DNA from: Colimorpha_A sp045593985
Lineage (GTDB): Bacteria > Bacillota > Clostridia > Oscillospirales > CAG-272
Length of the DNA: 55,230 nucleotides
Direction: 5' to 3'
Assembly: GCA_045593985.1 (NCBI GenBank)
Contig: JAZNXR010000107.1
Span: 1-55,230 of the forward strand
Both the position numbers and the translations under genes were made by a program. The notes under the pieces are model-generated. The model saw only the letters and a program-made list of their open reading frames with translations. It did not search any database and was not told the origin of the DNA. Of this stretch, positions 34,051 to 42,127 are shown in pieces; the stretch's first letter is position 1; each line of letters begins with the position of its first letter.

Positions 34051-36313
34051 CTGGAAGCTTGCTTACTGTGAAAACAATCAATGTAAAAATCTCGACGTCC
34101 GTTCGGCGGAAGACGTTAAGAAATACGGATTTTCGGTGATCGACGCCGAGGTGCCGGGAAACTTTGAGCTTGATATGATGCGCGCGGGTCTTATTCCCGA
34201 CCTGTATTATTCTGAGAACACGCTTATCGCTCAGCGCCTTGAAAATCTGCATCTTTGGTATTTTACCGAGCTTGACGTTACCGAAACCGACTGCTTTCTT
34301 CGTTTCGAGGGAGTCGATACCGTTGCAGATATATATGTAAACGGCGAGCTTGCCGCTTCTCATGATAATATGTTTACGGCGTTTGACGTTGCGCCTGAAT
34401 TCAAGATCGGCAAAAACGAGCTTCTTGTTCATATCAAACCCGCTGCCCTTGAGGCAAGAAAGAAAGAGCTCCCGCCGTCTGCAACCGGTATGCGCTACAA
34501 TTTTCCGTCTCTTTCGCTCCGCAAGGCGGCACATTCCTTCGGCTGGGATATTATGCCGCGAATTGTTTCGGGCGGAATCTATAAGCCGGTGTCTTTGCTC
34601 AAGAAAAGAAAAGACTTTATACGCTCCCTGTATGCTGCGACCGAGGTGTTGAACGGTGATGAGGGAACCGTTGTCGGATTCCACTTTTCGCTTGATGTTG
34701 AGGGCGATTTCATAACCGATTATTCCGTTCGGGTGCGCGGCAGCTGCCGTGGTCAAAGCTTTGAAAAAGGCACTGTTGCTTGGCATACGGACGGATATAT
34801 TAGAGTGCATCTGCATGACCCATATCTCTGGTGGCCGAAAAATATGGGCGAGCAGAATCTTTACGATACCGTTTTCGAGCTATATAAAAACGGGGAGCTT
34901 TGCGACAGCTATAAGCTGAGGATCGGAGTTCGAAAGATCGAGCTCGTAACAGAGGAGATGAACGCCGACGGCGAGGGCGGCGAATTTTGCTTCTACGTAA
35001 ACGGGAAGAAATTTTTCGCGCTTGGAACGAACTGGGTTCCACTCGACGCCTTTCATTCCCAAGATCTGAAGCGCCTTCCGAGAGCGCTTGAGCTTCTTGA
35101 CGATATTGGCTGTAATATGGTCAGATGCTGGGGAGGAAACGTATACGAGTCTGACGAGTTTTACGACTTCTGCGACGAGAAAGGCATTCTCGTATGGCAG
35201 GATTTTGCGATGGGATGCGCTACGTATCCGAACGACCTTCAAATTGCAAATCAGATCGAGGACGAGGCGGTATGTGAGATAAAGCGCCTGCGGAATCACC
35301 CATCGCTCGCTCTTTGGGCGGGTGATAACGAATGTGACATCGCGACGATGGGTTGGGATTTTGTTTACCGCGATCCGACTCTGAATATTCTGACGCGAGA
35401 TGTACTGAAGCGTGCCGTTTCGACCTGGGATTATACGAGGGCTTATCTTCCGAGCTCACCCTACGTGAGCGAAAAATCCTTCAAAGAAAAGCTTCCCTTG
35501 CCCGAGGATCATATTTGGGGACCGCGAGATTGGTTCAAGAGTAATTATTACCGCAACGCGACCTGTCATTTCGCGAGCGAAACGGGATATCACGGATTTC
35601 CGAGCGTCAAATCGCTCCGTGAATTTTTGAAGGATCCCGAAAGAATATTTGACGAAAACGGAAGACCTACGGAGGAATATACCGTTCATGCCGCATCTCC
35701 CGAAACCGGCTCCGCTTCTCCTTACTCCTACCGCATACGTCTTGCACACGATCAGGTTGTTATTCTCTTCGGTAAGGCGGAGAATAAGCTTGAGGATTTC
35801 GTTTTACAGAGTCAAATATCTCAGGCGGAAGCGATGAAATATTTCATTGAGCGCTTCCGTATCGGTAAGTGGCGTCGCACCGGGATAATCTGGTGGAACC
35901 TAATTGACGGTTGGCCTCAGATATCCGACGCGGTGGTCGACTACTATTACGAAAAAAAGCTTGCATACGATTTTATCAAGCGTTTGCAGAATCCCGTATG
36001 TCTGATGTTTGACGAGTTTGACGGAACAGCGTATTCACTGTTCGCGGCGAATGAAACACCTAATGATACTGAGGTTTCTTACCGTGTCATTGACGCCGAG
36101 ACAGATGGCGAGCTTTTGAGCGGCACGGCAACCGTTCCCGCATTTTCTACCGTGAAGACGGGCGCGCTCTCGCTGCCGCAAAACGAGAGAAGATTCCTTC
36201 TTATCGAGTGGGAAAGAGACGGCAAGATTGAACGCAATCACTATGTTACGAATATAAAGGGAATCAATTTCCGCCGATATGTCGAGCTGCTGGAGAAATG
36301 CAGCTTAAACTAA
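34043..36313 (+). CDS. GH2 beta-mannosidase-like glycoside hydrolase
   Basis: 756 residues, somewhat short for the family. The N-terminal jelly-roll and Ig-like parts (about 1-300) precede the TIM barrel with FALGTNWVPLDAF, NMVRCWGGNVYESDEFYDFC and GILVWQDFAMGCATYP. Glu430 in WAGDNECD is the probable acid/base and Glu513 in ASETGYHGFP the probable nucleophile. The pattern is nearest beta-mannosidase; exo-glucosaminidase or another GH2 activity is possible. No signal peptide, so it acts on imported oligosaccharides. Shares 8 bases with mrnC. Confidence 0.86.
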   Translation: MYNWKLAYCENNQCKNLDVRSAEDVKKYGFSVIDAEVPGNFELDMMRAGLIPDLYYSENTLIAQRLENLHLWYFTELDVTETDCFLRFEGVDTVADIYVNGELAASHDNMFTAFDVAPEFKIGKNELLVHIKPAALEARKKELPPSATGMRYNFPSLSLRKAAHSFGWDIMPRIVSGGIYKPVSLLKKRKDFIRSLYAATEVLNGDEGTVVGFHFSLDVEGDFITDYSVRVRGSCRGQSFEKGTVAWHTDGYIRVHLHDPYLWWPKNMGEQNLYDTVFELYKNGELCDSYKLRIGVRKIELVTEEMNADGEGGEFCFYVNGKKFFALGTNWVPLDAFHSQDLKRLPRALELLDDIGCNMVRCWGGNVYESDEFYDFCDEKGILVWQDFAMGCATYPNDLQIANQIEDEAVCEIKRLRNHPSLALWAGDNECDIATMGWDFVYRDPTLNILTRDVLKRAVSTWDYTRAYLPSSPYVSEKSFKEKLPLPEDHIWGPRDWFKSNYYRNATCHFASETGYHGFPSVKSLREFLKDPERIFDENGRPTEEYTVHAASPETGSASPYSYRIRLAHDQVVILFGKAENKLEDFVLQSQISQAEAMKYFIERFRIGKWRRTGIIWWNLIDGWPQISDAVVDYYYEKKLAYDFIKRLQNPVCLMFDEFDGTAYSLFAANETPNDTEVSYRVIDAETDGELLSGTATVPAFSTVKTGALSLPQNERRFLLIEWERDGKIERNHYVTNIKGINFRRYVELLEKCSLN

Positions 36314-36343
36314 AAATATCCGCCCGTATGGGCGGATATTTTT
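36312..36343. terminator. Bidirectional terminator between GH2 and small protein genes
   Basis: Perfect stem AAAAATATCCGCCC/GGGCGGATATTTTT with a GTAT loop. Confidence 0.92.
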
Positions 36344-36533
36344 ACTTACACATATCGGTCATCGCGTTTTTTGCCTTACAGGCAAGCTCCTTACAGCGGC
36401 ATTGGTCAAAGCCGTAGCATCTGCCGAGAAAGCCTTTTTTACCCGCACAGGGCGTGACTGTAATGATTCCGAGAATGAGCGCAAGAAATACGATCATCAT
36501 AAGGATCTTGATTTCAATACAAATAGTTTTCAT
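36342..36533 (-). CDS. Small Cys-rich, membrane-anchored protein coupled to spoIIP
   Basis: 63 residues. One hydrophobic segment (about 8-28) is followed by a short tail with six cysteines (29, 39, 45, 47, 52, 62), a metal- or disulfide-type spacing. The ATG begins 2 bases after the spoIIP stop codon, with GGAGAG 7 bases upstream inside the end of spoIIP, which supports translation. No known family recognised. Could be a spore or envelope peptide by context only; a chance frame is less likely given the ribosome site and the following terminator. Confidence 0.55.
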   Translation of the reverse strand: MKTICIEIKILMMIVFLALILGIITVTPCAGKKGFLGRCYGFDQCRCKELACKAKNAMTDMCK

Positions 36534-36535
36534 TT

Positions 36536-37639
36536 CTACTCTCCGTAAAGCGGAACGCCCGACAGTATCATTCCGCTTAAAACCTCACCCAGAATTTCAG
36601 TTGCCTTTTTCGCCTCGGCAAGAGTGTTTACACAGGTGCCGACCTCAATCAGCGCTCCGATATGAGCATAATGCTGATTATAGGCTGAACGTCTTATCGA
36701 CATAGGCCTTGCTATATTGTTCAGTCGGCTGATGAGAAAATGCTGGGCATTTACGGCGAAAGAGAGATTTCTCCGCCAGCCATCGTGATCGGCACCTGCT
36801 TCATCGGTCCCGACAACGAACATAAGCTGCGCTGTCGGCGTGCTTTCGTCGTATGTAAGCGTTTTATAGACCACCGTTTCACCGACGAGGGCATCACGGT
36901 GTATGTCGAAGGTGTACTTGATCGACGGATATTTTTTAAGATATTCCTTTACGCTTTTTGCGGAGTTTGTGTAGGCGGTGTTGTATGAGCCGTTATCGTG
37001 CATTTTTTCGTCATGGACCGTTGGAATTCCGTTCGCATTTAAAATTTCGGCAAGATATTTGCCGACTGCGACGACGTTTTTCGTTATGTCGGTCGAGCGT
37101 GGAAGATTTGTTGCGGAATAGGAAGCCTTGCCCTCCTCGGCGTAGCCCTCGGTGCCGTGCGTGTGGTAGATCAAAACGAGTGGCTCGGACATATTATACT
37201 CGTTTTTTGACGCCTCAAGCGATGCGCCGCTCGCGGTAAGAAAATCGGAAATTGCGATATTGTATTTCGTTTTGTTTTTGAAATATATTTGATCAGGCAT
37301 CGGATTTTTGCTTAGATCCGTATCTGTTATTTTCAGCTCGCCCTTCGGGACGGTTGTATTATCGTCTGCGAAAATTGTGTCGTATATTCCAAGTCCGAGT
37401 GGATATTCTCTTTCAAAAATTATATCTCTGAATGCGGGCGGAAGCTCCTCTGCTCCTGCTTCAAGCTCGTCAAGCGTTGGCTTTTCGTCTGTTTGCGGAA
37501 AGGCGAAGATCCTATCAAACGAGCTGCATATCATTATGCTTACCGAAAGGAGCAAAATCGCTCCCTTTGATGCTATATTGAAAATTGCGCCGAAATTTGG
37601 CTTTTTGCCTAAAAGCACCGAAAGATTGATTTTTTGCAT
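36536..37639 (-). CDS. spoIIP: Stage II sporulation protein P
   Basis: 367 residues. SpoIIP is the membrane-anchored amidase/endopeptidase that with SpoIID and SpoIIM thins the septal wall during engulfment. One membrane anchor lies near residues 25-45. Family motifs are LIYHTHGTEGY, YTFDIHRDA and YNQHYAHIGALIEVG, whose His and Glu residues bind zinc and catalyse. It lies 45 bases after gpr, the usual order in Clostridia. On the transcript, CCTCC (37676-37672) can pair with the GGAGG of its ribosome site. Confidence 0.93.
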   Translation of the reverse strand: MQKINLSVLLGKKPNFGAIFNIASKGAILLLSVSIMICSSFDRIFAFPQTDEKPTLDELEAGAEELPPAFRDIIFEREYPLGLGIYDTIFADDNTTVPKGELKITDTDLSKNPMPDQIYFKNKTKYNIAISDFLTASGASLEASKNEYNMSEPLVLIYHTHGTEGYAEEGKASYSATNLPRSTDITKNVVAVGKYLAEILNANGIPTVHDEKMHDNGSYNTAYTNSAKSVKEYLKKYPSIKYTFDIHRDALVGETVVYKTLTYDESTPTAQLMFVVGTDEAGADHDGWRRNLSFAVNAQHFLISRLNNIARPMSIRRSAYNQHYAHIGALIEVGTCVNTLAEAKKATEILGEVLSGMILSGVPLYGE

Positions 37640-37684
37640 GACTGCCCTCCTTTTTTATATAAATATATTTCGGAGGACGGATTT

Positions 37685-38566
37685 TTATACCGAGAGGGCG
37701 ATGTTTATAGATGATGCGATAAGCGCCGACATTTCGTTTATAACCGTATCGACATCCTTTAAGGTGACAAAAAAGCTTCTGCCGTTTTCAAGCTCCGCTT
37801 CAAGAGAGGGAGGGGTTTCCTTTATCTCGGCGCGCTCAAGGGCGTTATAGATAAGGGTTGACGAGTCAACTACCGTCGGAACGCCGACTGAAATTACGGG
37901 AACGCCAAGCGTTTGGCGGTCGATCGCGCTTCTTCGGTTTCCGATGCCCGAGCCCGGCATAATTCCCGTGTTTGAAATTTGCACCGTTGTGCACAGGCGG
38001 TCAACGCTTTTCGATGCGAGGGCGTCTATTACGATTACCGCCGAGGCGTTTGACGCCTTGACCGCACCGAGAATTATATCTGAAGCTTCAAGTCCGGTTT
38101 CTGCGCTGACGCCGGGCGTTAGTGCGCAGGTGCAGAGTGAGCCGAGCTTTTTAAAAAGCTCGGGACTTTCTTCCTTTATATGGCGGTTTGCGCTTATTCC
38201 CTTGATGGCGAACGGGCCTATTGCGTCGGAGACGATATGACGGTTGCCGAGCCCGACGACGAGGACTGTTTTTATATCACCGAATGAGTAAAGGAGAGAT
38301 TTTGTTTCTTCGCCGATTGAAAGGGCGGCTCGGCTTAAGGCTTCGTCGTCCATTAGCCGAATGTTACCGACCGAAAAGGTCAGATACCGTCCGATCGGCT
38401 TTCCCAAAACCGCTTCGCCCTCCTCGTTCAAAACCGAGATTTCGGTTACCGCAATTCCGTGCTTTTTATATTCTCTTGCCGATATTCCTTTATATGCACC
38501 GTTTTCGTTTTTAGGACAGGCTTCAAGAGCCATATCCGTTCTGATATATTTGCGAAAACGTTCCAT
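37685..38566 (-). CDS. gpr: Germination protease GPR
   Basis: 293 residues. GPR breaks down small acid-soluble spore proteins at germination. RTDMALEA near the N-terminus is the prosequence-cleavage region; VGLGNRHIVSDAIGP and ALTPGVSAETG are family hallmarks. ATG at 38566 is chosen: GGGAGAG lies about 6 bases upstream and the protein then starts MERFRKYIRTD, a short prosequence. An upstream ATG at 38641 would add 25 unrelated residues that contain the promoter-like elements. Confidence 0.93.
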   Translation of the reverse strand: MERFRKYIRTDMALEACPKNENGAYKGISAREYKKHGIAVTEISVLNEEGEAVLGKPIGRYLTFSVGNIRLMDDEALSRAALSIGEETKSLLYSFGDIKTVLVVGLGNRHIVSDAIGPFAIKGISANRHIKEESPELFKKLGSLCTCALTPGVSAETGLEASDIILGAVKASNASAVIVIDALASKSVDRLCTTVQISNTGIMPGSGIGNRRSAIDRQTLGVPVISVGVPTVVDSSTLIYNALERAEIKETPPSLEAELENGRSFFVTLKDVDTVINEMSALIASSINIALSV

Positions 38567-38598
38567 CTTGATCTCTCCCAATAGCAGCTTTTTGAGAT

Positions 38599-38628
38599 TA
38601 GTATTCCGCTGATATGAAAAATAATTCA
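38599..38628 (-). promoter_or_regulatory. Candidate forespore (sigma-G/F-type) promoter of gpr
   Basis: Minus-strand TGAATT (38628-38623), 17-base spacer, AATACTA (38605-38599), one mismatch from the CATACTA-like -10 of forespore sigma factors, 32 bases before the start. Similarity by eye only. Confidence 0.4.
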
Positions 38629-38711
38629 TGACAAAATGCACAAAAAAAGAAATCTATGATTGTTCAAACAGCCAAAACTTGGGTTTTGAAAAAAATAGCT
38701 AAATTTTATTG

Positions 38712-38740
38712 TTGATTAAAATAAATAAAAGTGATATAAT
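38712..38740 (+). promoter_or_regulatory. Promoter of the peptide-binding protein gene
   Basis: TTGATT (38712-38717), 17-base spacer, TATAAT (38735-38740). The untranslated leader is about 55 bases. Confidence 0.82.
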
Positions 38741-38803
38741 GTATAGGTAATAAAATAGGTGTGCTATAGCTATGCCTATATTTTCTCATGGGGGATCTCA
38801 CAA

Positions 38804-40525
38804 ATGAAAAAAATTATTGCAGTAGTCCTCACTCTTTTGATGGTTACTTCGCTTTTTGCGGGCTGCTCAAAAGAGGTCGATAACAAAAAGGGCGGCCCTA
38901 CCGTTCCCGTATACATTTCGGGCGAGGTTACAAACTTCGATCCTGCATACGGTAACCTTGACCAGACCTCGCAGAAGATCATGTCGCTTCTTTTTGAGGG
39001 ACTCTTTAAGTATGACGATAACGGCAAGGTAGTTCAGGCTCAGGCTAAATCGATCAAGAAGCTTGACAACCCGAGCAAGAATTACTATGCGATCGAAATT
39101 ACTCTTAAGGATACAGGCTGGTCTGACGGAATTCCCGTTCAGGCATCGGATTATATCTACGCCTGGAAGCGTATTCTTGAATCCGACTTCCGCGGCGAGG
39201 CTGCGAGTATGCTTTTCTGCATCAAGAATGCAAGAAAGGTACATGATGGCGACGCAACGATCGACGACCTTGGAGTTACCGACGTTTCGCCCAAGATCAT
39301 TCGTATTGAGTTTGAAGGCCCTACCGACTATAACCAGTTCTATGAGTACCTTGCAAGCCCGATGCTCGTTCCGCTTCGTGAGTTCCAGGTAGGCCGAGTG
39401 CCTTCCGACTGGTCATCCAACGCAACGATCATTTCCTCGAACGGCCCGTACGCTATTCGTAACTATACTCCCGGCGAGTCTATGACTCTTCAGGCGAACG
39501 CATATTATCACGGCCCCATAAAGACCTTCCGTCTGAGCATCACCTTCGCTACAAACAAGGTGCTTGACGATGCTGCTGTTCTTAAGCGCTTTGAGGACGG
39601 AGAGATCGTTTTCGACGGTGAGCTTCCTCTTAAGAAGCGTGCCGAGCTTCTTAAGGCTAACAAGGTTGTCGTAAAGGATACGATGTCGGTCCTTTCCTGC
39701 ATCTTCAATACTCAGAACGAGCTTCTTTCCGATCCCGATGTACGCCGCGCTCTTTCGCTTGCTCTTGACAGAGAAAAGATTGCAGATATTCTTACCTTTG
39801 CTAAGCCCGCAGGCGGACTTATAGCCGGACGTGTATTCGAAACTACAAACGGCAAAAACGGCGTTTCGTTCCGCAGCAAGGGTGGAACGTTGCTTGAATC
39901 GAAGGCTAAAACCGCCGATGCAAAGGCGCTTCTCAACGGCAAAACGCTTGGCGAGATAAACCTCGTTATTCGCGACGACGAGGCAGATAAGGCTGTCGGT
40001 GAATATCTTAAGAAGACTTGGGACGCTCTCGGATTTACCGTAAATCTTACGGTTCTCGGCTCGGTTCCTTATGACGGCCCGAACGAAATCGTGCTTATGG
40101 ACGATCAGTATCTTGACGCATACGAGTCAAGAAGCTTTGACGTTATCCTCGTTGACTACACCATGTTCTCTACCGATGCATTCGGTAACCTCGCTTCCTT
40201 TGCCGTTCCCTTTGCGGGCGGTGCAATGGATATGACGACAGGCAAGTATGAGCTTGCTCCTCATGTCAGCGGTTACTCGAATCCCGAATACGACGCTCTT
40301 ATTGAGAAGGCGTATGCAGAGAAGGATGCCGAAAAGAGAGCTGCACTTCTCCATCAGGCAGAGAAAATGCTCCTTAACGATATGCCTATTGCGCCCCTCG
40401 TTGAGCTTCAGAGCGCATACATGGTAGGCAGCGATCTTACCGGAGTGAAAACTAATTATTTCGGTATGCCTGTATTTACCGATGCGCTCCTCAATAACGC
40501 AGCAAAATACCAGGTAGGTCAGTAA
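38804..40525 (+). CDS. Peptide ABC transporter substrate-binding lipoprotein (OppA-like)
   Basis: 573 residues with signal peptide and lipobox LFAGC. The start of the mature part, TNFDPAYGNLDQTSQKIMSLLFEGLFKYD, and later VRRALSLALDREKIAD are the SBP family 5 signature. It binds short peptides outside the cell for import. ATG at 38804 has GGGGGA 8 bases upstream; an in-frame GTG at 38759 would precede the signal peptide. No permease or ATPase genes lie next to it; a hairpin and an unrelated gene follow, so it is an orphan binding protein. Confidence 0.9.
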   Translation: MKKIIAVVLTLLMVTSLFAGCSKEVDNKKGGPTVPVYISGEVTNFDPAYGNLDQTSQKIMSLLFEGLFKYDDNGKVVQAQAKSIKKLDNPSKNYYAIEITLKDTGWSDGIPVQASDYIYAWKRILESDFRGEAASMLFCIKNARKVHDGDATIDDLGVTDVSPKIIRIEFEGPTDYNQFYEYLASPMLVPLREFQVGRVPSDWSSNATIISSNGPYAIRNYTPGESMTLQANAYYHGPIKTFRLSITFATNKVLDDAAVLKRFEDGEIVFDGELPLKKRAELLKANKVVVKDTMSVLSCIFNTQNELLSDPDVRRALSLALDREKIADILTFAKPAGGLIAGRVFETTNGKNGVSFRSKGGTLLESKAKTADAKALLNGKTLGEINLVIRDDEADKAVGEYLKKTWDALGFTVNLTVLGSVPYDGPNEIVLMDDQYLDAYESRSFDVILVDYTMFSTDAFGNLASFAVPFAGGAMDMTTGKYELAPHVSGYSNPEYDALIEKAYAEKDAEKRAALLHQAEKMLLNDMPIAPLVELQSAYMVGSDLTGVKTNYFGMPVFTDALLNNAAKYQVGQ

Positions 40526-40536
40526 TTAAAAACACA

Positions 40537-40569
40537 ATCAGGGAAATCCTGCTTCGGGATTTCCCTGAT
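40537..40569 (+). terminator. Hairpin after the peptide-binding protein gene
   Basis: Strong stem ATCAGGGAAATCC/GGATTTCCCTGAT (40537-40549 with 40557-40569). The tail ATATTATC is only partly T-rich, so it may be a weak terminator or an mRNA-stabilising hairpin. Confidence 0.6.
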
Positions 40570-40603
40570 ATTATCTAATACTTCAAAAATAAGGAAATTC
40601 GGT

Positions 40604-41155
40604 ATGCATAGCCAGCTTCGCGATAAGAACGATATTAAAATTTTTATATTGCATCTTTTGCGCCATGTAAGCTGTCCTCTTGACTTTGTCAGCATAAATG
40701 ACATTGTTGTTCAGGACGGCTTTGTCGGCTATTTCGATTTTGTCGAATGCTTTGCGGAGCTGCTCGAAACCGGTAACGTGATCGAGCTTCCTACCGACGA
40801 AGCGGGAGAGGAGCTTTACGAAATTTCCCCTAACGGTATGATCGTTGCCGAAACACTTGACAGTCGAATTTTGCCGACGATAAGAGAAAAGAGCGTAAAA
40901 AGTGCTCTTCGTTTCCTTTCCTTCCGTGAGCGTGGCGCCAAGCTGAAATTTGATTTTGAGCCTCTGCCTAACGGTCGGTTTGTTGCTAAATGCATTATAA
41001 CCGAAAAGGACAAGGAGATAATGAACGTTGAGCTTACCGTTGAAAGCAGTACACAGCTTGAGAAGATCAGGCGCAATTTCTATGACAAGCCCGAGGTTGT
41101 TTACAAGGGCGTTATGGCAGTTTTGACCGGAGAGGTTAATTATCTTATTGAATGA
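40604..41155 (+). CDS. DUF4364 family protein
   Basis: 183 residues. An N-terminal winged-helix-like part (DKNDIKIFILHLLRH, then ISPNGMIVAETL) is followed by a beta-rich C-terminal half (EKIRRNFYDKPEVVYKGVMAVL). This is the DUF4364 layout, a Clostridia-specific family; a regulatory DNA-binding role is suggested by fold but not shown. Ribosome site is AAGGAAATT, modest. It is followed by its own terminator. Confidence 0.8.
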   Translation: MHSQLRDKNDIKIFILHLLRHVSCPLDFVSINDIVVQDGFVGYFDFVECFAELLETGNVIELPTDEAGEELYEISPNGMIVAETLDSRILPTIREKSVKSALRFLSFRERGAKLKFDFEPLPNGRFVAKCIITEKDKEIMNVELTVESSTQLEKIRRNFYDKPEVVYKGVMAVLTGEVNYLIE

Positions 41156-41187
41156 AAAAATCGAGGCAGGTGCCTCGATTTTTGTTT
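41155..41187 (+). terminator. Terminator after the DUF4364 gene
   Basis: Stem AAAATCGAGGCA/TGCCTCGATTTT (41157-41182 region) with TTTTTGTTT. Confidence 0.88.
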
Positions 41188-41254
41188 ATATACGGAATAT
41201 TTTGTCTACCCGGAAGGCAAGGCGCTTCGGATAATGAGGTCATGCGCCGTCAAG

Positions 41255-42007
41255 TCAGACGAGAATTATTTTGCCTTTCTCTTGTGAGGGGAGGTATTTT
41301 GCGGCGGCATCGGAATTGGTAACTATATAGTCGATATCTCTTATTGATATGAGGTTGTAGGGCGTTGAGAGGGAAAACTTCGTTTCGTCGCACAAAAATA
41401 CCGTTACCTTTGACTGATTAATTGCTACCTTTCTTATCTGCGTTTCGGGCAGGGAAGGATCGGTGAGCATACCTTTCCCGTTTACTCCGTGGCAGGAGAA
41501 GAAGAATTTGTCGATGTTGAATTTTCTTATAAAGTCCTCTGCGAAGCTGCCGAAAAATGCCATTGAGTTTTCAAAAATTTCGCCGCCCGTACAGTAGGTC
41601 TTGATGCCCTTTTTTACAAGCAGATTGGCGAGCGCCATTCCGTTTGTTATAACCGTGATTCCGGTTTTATCGCCAAGAAAATCAGCCATTTGAAGCGTTG
41701 TCGTGGAGGAATCAATAAAGATAATATCGTTATCGTCAATAAGTGCGGATGCTGCACGGCAAAGTCTGCGCTTCTCCCCCGAATTAACCGTTTTCCGAAA
41801 ATTCAAGGGCGCCACGATATGCTCCGCCTGGATTCTTTTTGCTCCCCCGTGGCTTCTGATGATCTGATGTCTGCGATCAAGCTCGGCAAGGTCGCGCCTT
41901 ATTGTCGGCAGGCTGACGTATAGCATTTTGCTGAGTCTTGATGCCGAGATATATTGCTCCTCCTCCAAAATGGAGAGAATTTTATCGTATCGTTCTTCTT
42001 TTAGCAT
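41255..42007 (-). CDS. DeoR-family transcriptional regulator (GlpR-like)
   Basis: 250 residues. The N-terminal helix-turn-helix is RYDKILSILEEEQYISASRL and LPTIRRDLAELDRR, typical of DeoR; the C-terminal DeoRC sensor domain has IDSSTTTLQMADFL and TGGEIFENSMAFFG, which bind sugar phosphates. It diverges from an operon for glycerol-3-phosphate-type oxidation, so it probably represses that operon, with glycerol-3-phosphate as a plausible inducer (inference). AAGGAG precedes the ATG by 9 bases. Confidence 0.88.
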   Translation of the reverse strand: MLKEERYDKILSILEEEQYISASRLSKMLYVSLPTIRRDLAELDRRHQIIRSHGGAKRIQAEHIVAPLNFRKTVNSGEKRRLCRAASALIDDNDIIFIDSSTTTLQMADFLGDKTGITVITNGMALANLLVKKGIKTYCTGGEIFENSMAFFGSFAEDFIRKFNIDKFFFSCHGVNGKGMLTDPSLPETQIRKVAINQSKVTVFLCDETKFSLSTPYNLISIRDIDYIVTNSDAAAKYLPSQEKGKIILV

Positions 42008-42055
42008 AGCGTTACTCCTTTTGAGCGTTTTTGATTGTTTTTCGTGTTAATAGCC

Positions 42056-42072
42056 AACGATTGACAATCGTT
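42056..42072. promoter_or_regulatory. Perfect palindrome, candidate operator of the DeoR-type regulator
   Basis: AACGATTG-A-CAATCGTT (42056-42063 and 42065-42072), 8-bp arms around one base. It covers the -35 box of the divergent promoter, an arrangement expected of a repressor site. Confidence 0.72.
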
Positions 42073-42089
42073 TGTGATTGATTTATTAT
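42061..42089 (+). promoter_or_regulatory. Promoter of the GlpA-like operon
   Basis: TTGACA (42061-42066), 17-base spacer, TATTAT (42084-42089); a TATAAT at 42087-42092 would give a 20-base spacer and is less likely. Confidence 0.78.
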
Positions 42090-42127
42090 AATATATAATG
42101 CGATATTTTGTCAATAGAGAGGTTTGT

